A stretch of 64,000 nucleotides of DNA. It comes from Polytrichum commune. Its lineage: Eukaryota > Streptophyta > Polytrichopsida > Polytrichales > Polytrichaceae. The stretch's first letter is position 1; each line of letters begins with the position of its first letter. Below the pieces are notes generated by a model. The model did not search any database, had not been told where the DNA came from, and saw nothing but the letters and a program-made list of their open reading frames with translations. A program made the translations under genes and the position numbers. This document shows, one piece after another, positions 58,611-64,000 of this stretch. The stretch is from the NCBI GenBank assembly GCA_950295325.1, contig OX485806.1, positions 29,018,001 to 29,082,000 on the forward strand, written 5' to 3'.

Positions 58611-61600
58611 CCTATCAACAAAACACACAAAAATTACATACCTTCGACAACCATCCCAAAGCAACTCTCCACTGCCGCCCACGGGCAGCCTACGATCGCC
58701 GCTCCAACACCGTCCGAATCCGCGCTGCACCCACACCACCGCCTACCAGCACCCTAACCAACAACGGCAGACTCCAACCTACGCCGAAACAACACGACAT
58801 ACAGGCACACGTCGACCAGAAGCCCCAACCCATACACGCCCCACCCAGCATACACACAATCACACTACCTACAATTAAAATCACGCATACACACGATCTC
58901 CAACGAACCTACCACACAAAACCTAATCCTACACAACCTACCAATCTGCCAGCAACATGCACAAACCGCCATCAGACATCCAGCCCAACACACCCGAGCA
59001 ATTACCAAAACACCCTTGAAAAAGAAACCTGCACAAATTCCTACAATAGCCACCAAACACCCCTACATAATGCATCCACACTCGACTCACACCTCACCCA
59101 TCCACTCTCTCTCACACACACGCCTGCACACAATCACTCCCACCGAATCACCTCACCCCTCGCTCCACTCCCCTCCTCCCTCACTCCCCCAGCACCCCCC
59201 ACCACAGATAGCCTACGACCTCTCGTCCATCCCTCAACCCTCTCCCAGTTGCTAGCACCCAGCGACCAAGAGCGGAGGCACCACCCGACAGTGAAGTACC
59301 ACCCCGATACAGCCACAACGCCGAAGTACTCGAACCCGCCACCCCAACAGTCGACGGCACCCAGCGACCACGAGCGCACACAACATCCAGCAGCCCGGAA
59401 TCAACAATCACCCGAGGCAACTCTACCAAGACACCCCGCCAGACCCCACCAAACAGGAGCACCGAAGACGTCTCGCGGCCACCACCAACCAGCGCGGCAC
59501 CAATTCGACACCATCCTAACCCAGGTACACATTCTCGCACACTCACCATATCACATTCCCCTCTCCCTTAGACACCACCCCACACCTCAACTCCACACAG
59601 ATACCACCCCACAACCTTCACACAGTGGAATCTCCTTGCAGAGTCACTCGAACGCACAGCTCCTGGAACCGCCGAAACTGCAGCAAGCCGACAACACCTC
59701 ACCACAACGCCCCCCTGCAACCACAACACACAGGATCAGCCCCGCTACCAGTCTCGCTTGCTGCACCAAACACCACCCACGACACAGCCCCGCCCCCGCC
59801 CGCCCACAACAATCCGACCTCCAGCAAAGCACACCTCCCAGATTCCACCCGACATTCCACCAAGCAACCCCACACCAAGACACAACAACAAAGAACAGAG
59901 GCCCAACACAGACACCAGAATTCGAAATCAGGGAAAACCACAGACACTGGAGCTGGAAGGAACCTGTAACGGCTACACCCACAAATAGTGCACCGGCAGC
60001 TGACAAGACCCACTACACTCGACTCCTAATGGCCCAGCTCAGTCACCATCTAGGTACTCCACCTCCCACCACTATTGATAATTAGTACTCTGAATTCCGC
60101 CTACAGGTACAAGCCCAGCCGCCATCCGCCCACAACTCACAGCCTTCACTTCCACCACCCATACCACATGCCACACTCGCCCAAGATGACTTGGACATGG
60201 ACGCCCAGTTAGAGAATGTCTCCCCGGAACGAGGGGGTAGCTCTCTCCAATTTTCTTACGAGCGAAACTCCCCACTTGCCGCATCCCACAAATCCGCACG
60301 CATCACCGAAAGCACTCCGCCAACATTACTATACCGTAACCCAAGGATCGAGGACGCATCGGAGAGCCAAACCACTAAACGGAGGAAGGCCGATGACTAC
60401 ACCGCCACGTCAACTCCCGAGGTACCAAACAAGACTACACCACCACCACACACAAGATCACAACGAGTCGCCACCTTCGGCATAGACATGAGTGGACAAC
60501 TATGGCTAGGTTTTCAAATGCACGAAGCACTCTCCATTCAACGGGGGAAGAAGGAGTTGAAGGAGAAGCGTACCAACGAGGAATTCACCAATACCGGCAC
60601 TCCTATCACCGAAATTCAAGAATTCCGCTCCCTCCGACGTGCCTTCCCAAGGACCAAGCAAACTCTCTACCCATCCGAAAGACCGGATGCGGCGCCCGGA
60701 CAACATCTCCACCTAACGCAAATTCCCATGTACGAGAAAACCTCTCAAGACACGGGACTTACCGACGGTTTCCACGTCACCATACGATTTGACGGTGCTT
60801 ACAAGACGCTCAACCGGAGGGAGGTAAAAACCGCATGCATGGAAAGGTTGAGGATCATGAACATACCGCTAGGTTCCGCATACTCCAATCCCATTGACAT
60901 AGGCATCAATACGGTAACTCGCAATTGGGCCGGATTCATAAAGCTTCACCTCCAAAACCCAAAACAAGACGGATTGGCCCTACTTCGAGGAGAGCGAGCG
61001 TTCGTCATGGCTATGGGAGATGGCGAACGGATCATAGGCAAAGTGGAGAAAGGCTTTGAGCTCATCACAAAAGCCAAACATATGAGGTTACACCTCAAAG
61101 GTGAGTCCATCCGAAATAACTCGGCCGTAGACATACTTAAGACTCTCATGAGAGAATTTTACTATGACGGACGCGAGGTAGAGATACTTTCACTCACCAA
61201 ATCCGACATAGATAAAGATTTTGCATTTATTACCCTCACCACCGAGGGGTCTAGAGATGACATTCTTAGCAATGGACTTACTTACCAATCCGAACGCCTC
61301 AAGGTTAGCATAACTAAGGACAAGGACACGGGGAATCTATCAGAGCTTAGGATTAGCACTACATTAGTTGCTAATAACCTACCCCAAAGAGAATCCCAAT
61401 CGGCCATCATCAAAGCCCTCAAGTGACTATTCGGAGAAGAGAATATCACTGGCATTACATTCGGTCACGTACCCCAAGGAGATGACCGCCAAGCCGGATG
61501 GTGCCATGTACAATGTTTGAATGCGGCCGTTTACACGGAATGGGCAAGAAAATCAACGTACATCCTCGGGAGACGCGTCGATTTCATCCCCCACAAAGGT

Positions 61601-62131
61601 AGCATCAATGGCTCCGAACCCAACCAAACGGCTATACGGCTCGCACACGCACCGGTCCGCGAGGTCATCGCCCAAAAGGCTCAAGCCATGAGCAACACCG
61701 CCGCCTCTTCACCCCTAGTGTCGGAGAAACTCTTCACCAAAACAATGAAAGAGCTGGTCAACACGGTGGATGAGAAACTTACCACGCTAACGAACAACAT
61801 CAACCTCAACACGGATATGCGCATTGAGGCCTCTACGGACACACTCAAAGCTCATGCCACAAACATTCACAACATCATGAGTGCCATGGCTATTGAGTTC
61901 CAACACTCAAACAACCGAATGCACAACATCATGCAAACCTTGGCCGCCACCACACCGGAGCCTCCCCACCAAAACATCGGACGGCTTCCACATGCGCCTA
62001 GCACATCCATGACCAACGCCTATGCGGGAGACACCACGGCTCACCACTTAGCACCACCGGGCTTCCTCGGCAAGCACATCCGTAGCCCCTCACCAAGCCT
62101 CCACAAAGACCTCCAACATCTACATGATTAG
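58611..62131 (+). pseudogene. LINE ORF1: low-complexity arm, RRM-like domains and coiled coil, with two nonsense codons
   Basis: One frame is open to 62131 except for a TAG at 60083-60085 and a TGA at 61424-61426. To 60085 it is Pro/Thr/His/Ser-rich and disordered. From 60191 it becomes structured. One RRM-like fold starts at GFHVTIRFDG, a second around ILKTLMREFYYDGREVEIL to FAFITLTTEG, and a third spans the TGA (VANNLPQRESQSAIIKAL, then LFGEENITGITFG and GWCHVQCLN). A heptad-like coiled coil follows (LFTKTMKELVNTVDEKLTTL). ORF1 proteins of this layout bind element RNA. The two stops may reflect C-to-T decay. Confidence 0.75.
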
Positions 62132-62876
62132 CACACCTAAAGCAAGTCCAACAAAGACTCGCACACAAATGACATGTATTTCTTTTTTTCATATAAATAA
62201 AGGGTCCACTGTTGCACAATATATCATTAATATATGGATGGTTTGTTTGCTATACACAACTCTACACACGAACACCAATCATAATGGCCACCCTACCCAA
62301 AACCTCCCAACCAACGACCACCACCAAAATAGACAAACCCGTACCACCCACACACAAACTACAACACACGACACATATTACAAAGGCCAATACACACATA
62401 AACCACCCGCTCCCAACCCCCAACATAACCTCACAATAAACAGAAATACACTTGACATACACACAACAATAAGCCTACTTAGCCTAACATCACTACTTAC
62501 CCACAACTTACATACACTCCAACACAATATATACCAAGGCCAACCATACCAACCTACACTAGCTACATTTACCCTAACATACCAAAACTCTTCACACCAA
62601 ACAACTCACAACACTCTCACCCCCCCACCACACCATAACCTCTACCATCCTCATAACACACAAAACTTCCACCCTAGCCTAATATTAAACCACCAACCTA
62701 ATCACAAAACTACAATCACCTCCCAATACTATAACCACATACATGACAAACAACACCTCACCCACACACATGCTCCGAACAAACGCACCCCCTTTTATCC
62801 CTCCCATCCATCTTACATCACACATTGGCAACATCCTCTACATCACACACACACACCTAAAAACTCCCAAAGCTAA
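62124..62876 (+). other. Possible start of LINE ORF2, overlapping the ORF1 stop
   Basis: An ATG at 62124 overlaps the ORF1 stop in ATGATTAG. The frame runs 250 codons but is a Thr/His/Asn/Pro-rich low-complexity product. It may be a genuine ORF2 start followed by a frame break before the 2A region, or a chance open frame in A/C-rich DNA. Confidence 0.35.
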
Positions 62877-63597
62877 GCTCATAAAATATTATATATGGAA
62901 GAACACCACACTCATAATTCTCAGTGGAGACATTGAAACCAACCCGGGCCCCTCCACACATATCCTACATAACCTCCCCATAGAATTCACCCAACGACAT
63001 AAGCAATACTTCATGCATAACACAATTACACTCAAACACCAATATGCCCACCTTCAAGAATTATTTGGACAATACCTAAACCAACCCACTCACCAATCCC
63101 AAAGGGATGACCTAACCCATCTACGAAAACATAGTTCTCTCCTCTCTCAATACCCAACCAACCACCAAATATACGCATTCATAATAGCCTATAGCCCAAT
63201 TCCTAGCATATGTAACCAACAAATGACCAACAACCTAAACCCAAATTGCCTCACCATTCTTCGAAGATTACATAACCAACCCCCTCTCACGCATTCCAAG
63301 TCACAACACATCACATCCACCCCCACCACCCAAACCACCACCATATCGCACGCCTACACTTACATCAACGATAACATAGCCCAAAATCACTCCATAACCA
63401 CACAAAACTTGCAAAACAAATTCCCTCACATCCCCCAAAAAATCCTGGCAGAACTAATCAAATGCACACAACCTATAAGGGGATACCACCCCAATACACG
63501 ACAGGAGAACCCCGCCCCCACACCATCGGCGGTCACACACACACAACCACCACTCCACCACATTAACCATAGTCACTTGGAACATGGGCTGCATTAG
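62743..63597 (+). CDS. LINE ORF2 N-terminal region with 2A-like ribosome-skipping motif
   Basis: The frame is open from 62689; the first ATG is 62743. Residues 57-70 read LIILSGDIETNPGP, matching the 2A consensus D(V/I)ExNPG|P with the preceding hydrophobic stretch required for skipping. Skipping would release a 69-residue peptide from this ATG and begin the downstream product with Pro70 (codon 62950-62952). About 210 residues of unrecognised, His/Gln/Thr-rich sequence follow. The frame ends at 63597, while the APE endonuclease continues in the +1 frame, so either this copy carries an indel in the 63479-63597 overlap or a frameshift is programmed. Confidence 0.75.
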   Translation: MTNNTSPTHMLRTNAPPFIPPIHLTSHIGNILYITHTHLKTPKAKLIKYYIWKNTTLIILSGDIETNPGPSTHILHNLPIEFTQRHKQYFMHNTITLKHQYAHLQELFGQYLNQPTHQSQRDDLTHLRKHSSLLSQYPTNHQIYAFIIAYSPIPSICNQQMTNNLNPNCLTILRRLHNQPPLTHSKSQHITSTPTTQTTTISHAYTYINDNIAQNHSITTQNLQNKFPHIPQKILAELIKCTQPIRGYHPNTRQENPAPTPSAVTHTQPPLHHINHSHLEHGLH

Positions 63598-64000
63598 TTC
63601 TAGCCTACCAGGCATCCAAGAGCTCACACATACACTACACAAAAACCCACACATTATACTCATCCAAGAAACCAAACTACAACAACATAAATCCACAACA
63701 TACATAGACAGGAAATTCCAAAACTATAAAATCATATACAACAACTCCAACAACACAACTTACAAACACAACCGCTACGCCGGACCTACCATGGCCAGAG
63801 GGGGTATACTAGCCCTAATTTCCAAGACCATATACACAAATGAAAATATCAACAAAATTCCCATCCCAAGCCCAATATCACCATACTTACAAGCCATACT
63901 CATTACAAACAAACCTATCAAGCCAATACTAATATTAAATATGTACATGCCTACACACCCCCAAGATATACACCTCACAAGAGACATACAATCCCAAATC
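63563..64000 (+). CDS. LINE ORF2: APE endonuclease, N-terminal part (cut by window edge)
   Basis: The frame is open from 63479. TIVTWNMGCIS, then HIILIQETKL, then ARGGILALISK and ILNMYMPTH are APE/EEP endonuclease motifs I-IV of non-LTR retrotransposons: the catalytic Asn after the first strand and the Glu of QETK are present. The product continues past the window end, where the remaining DFN and SDH motifs and the reverse transcriptase are expected. Confidence 0.82.

Larger units (their letters stand above)
48490..64000 (+). mobile_element. Large non-LTR retrotransposon with a 2A motif; split by nested LTR elements; runs off the window
   Basis: The element consists of 5' sequence at about 48490-49701 and a remainder from 58611 to beyond 64000, separated by a nested insertion (49702-58605 plus a CTGTA duplication). 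The + strand is extremely rich in A and C and poor in G across both parts, which links them. It holds a very long ORF1 (Pro/Thr-rich N-terminus, RRM-like domains, coiled coil) and an ORF2 region with a 2A-like motif and APE endonuclease. The reverse transcriptase must lie beyond the window. The 5' boundary is approximate. Confidence 0.8.

Noticed and set aside
1-64000. CRISPR arrays, operons, phage or bacterial genes
   Set aside because: No regularly spaced short repeats with unique spacers; genes have spliceosomal introns and the repeats are eukaryotic transposons.

Overview
The window looks like nuclear DNA of a land plant with a large, transposon-rich genome. Evidence: an intron-containing RIN4/NOI gene (a plant-specific family), a plant-type p24-beta cargo-receptor gene, ERECTA-like 72-nt leucine-rich-repeat exons, a plant L1-type LINE and a Ty3/gypsy chromovirus primed by initiator tRNA-Met. 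Host genes fill only a few percent of the window. The species cannot be read from the sequence. The CaaX-like end of the RIN4 protein and the 2A-bearing LINE make a seed-free plant a reasonable guess, not a conclusion.

Layout. 0-11.6 kb: no convincing host gene. It holds a decayed tandem array (about 1.1-6.1 kb) split by a hAT-type MITE (2439-2958) and a PIF/Harbinger MITE with perfect 38-bp inverted ends (4766-5261), a direct-plus-inverted repeat cluster (7.1-8.2 kb) and Harbinger-like MITEs (9.9-11.6 kb). 11.6-15.9 kb: RIN4-like gene, + strand, six coding exons, with a partly duplicated upstream region. 19.1-23.0 kb: p24-beta gene, - strand, four coding exons; its first intron carries nine copies of a 190-bp repeat and a 5S-rRNA-derived segment. 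25.5-28.0 kb: a pogo/mariner-like element with TA target duplication and two more Harbinger-like MITEs. 29.8-30.8 kb: two orphan ERECTA-like LRR exons. 30.9-38.3 kb: a full-length but dead L1 LINE, - strand, with a perfect 17-bp target-site duplication. 38.4-39.6 kb: an unrecognised three-exon gene with a CxxC...CxxC zinc-ribbon-like N-terminus. 45.3-45.6 kb: a small single-pass membrane protein gene, - strand. 46.9-48.5 kb: an orphan Tigger-type terminal repeat and a 513-bp tandem duplication.

48.5-64 kb is a three-level nest. A large non-LTR retrotransposon on the + strand is interrupted by a 1.9-kb TG...CA element, probably a solo LTR (TSD CTGTA). That element is itself interrupted by a 7.0-kb Ty3/gypsy element (973-bp LTRs, TSD ATCGT). 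Taking both insertions out rejoins one reading frame of the LINE. Downstream, the LINE's ORF2 region carries a canonical 2A ribosome-skipping motif (DIETNPGP) ahead of an APE endonuclease, and the window ends inside that endonuclease. The most interesting points are this 2A-bearing plant LINE, the very recent insertion of a coding-defective Ty3 element, and the possible prenylation motif ending RIN4.
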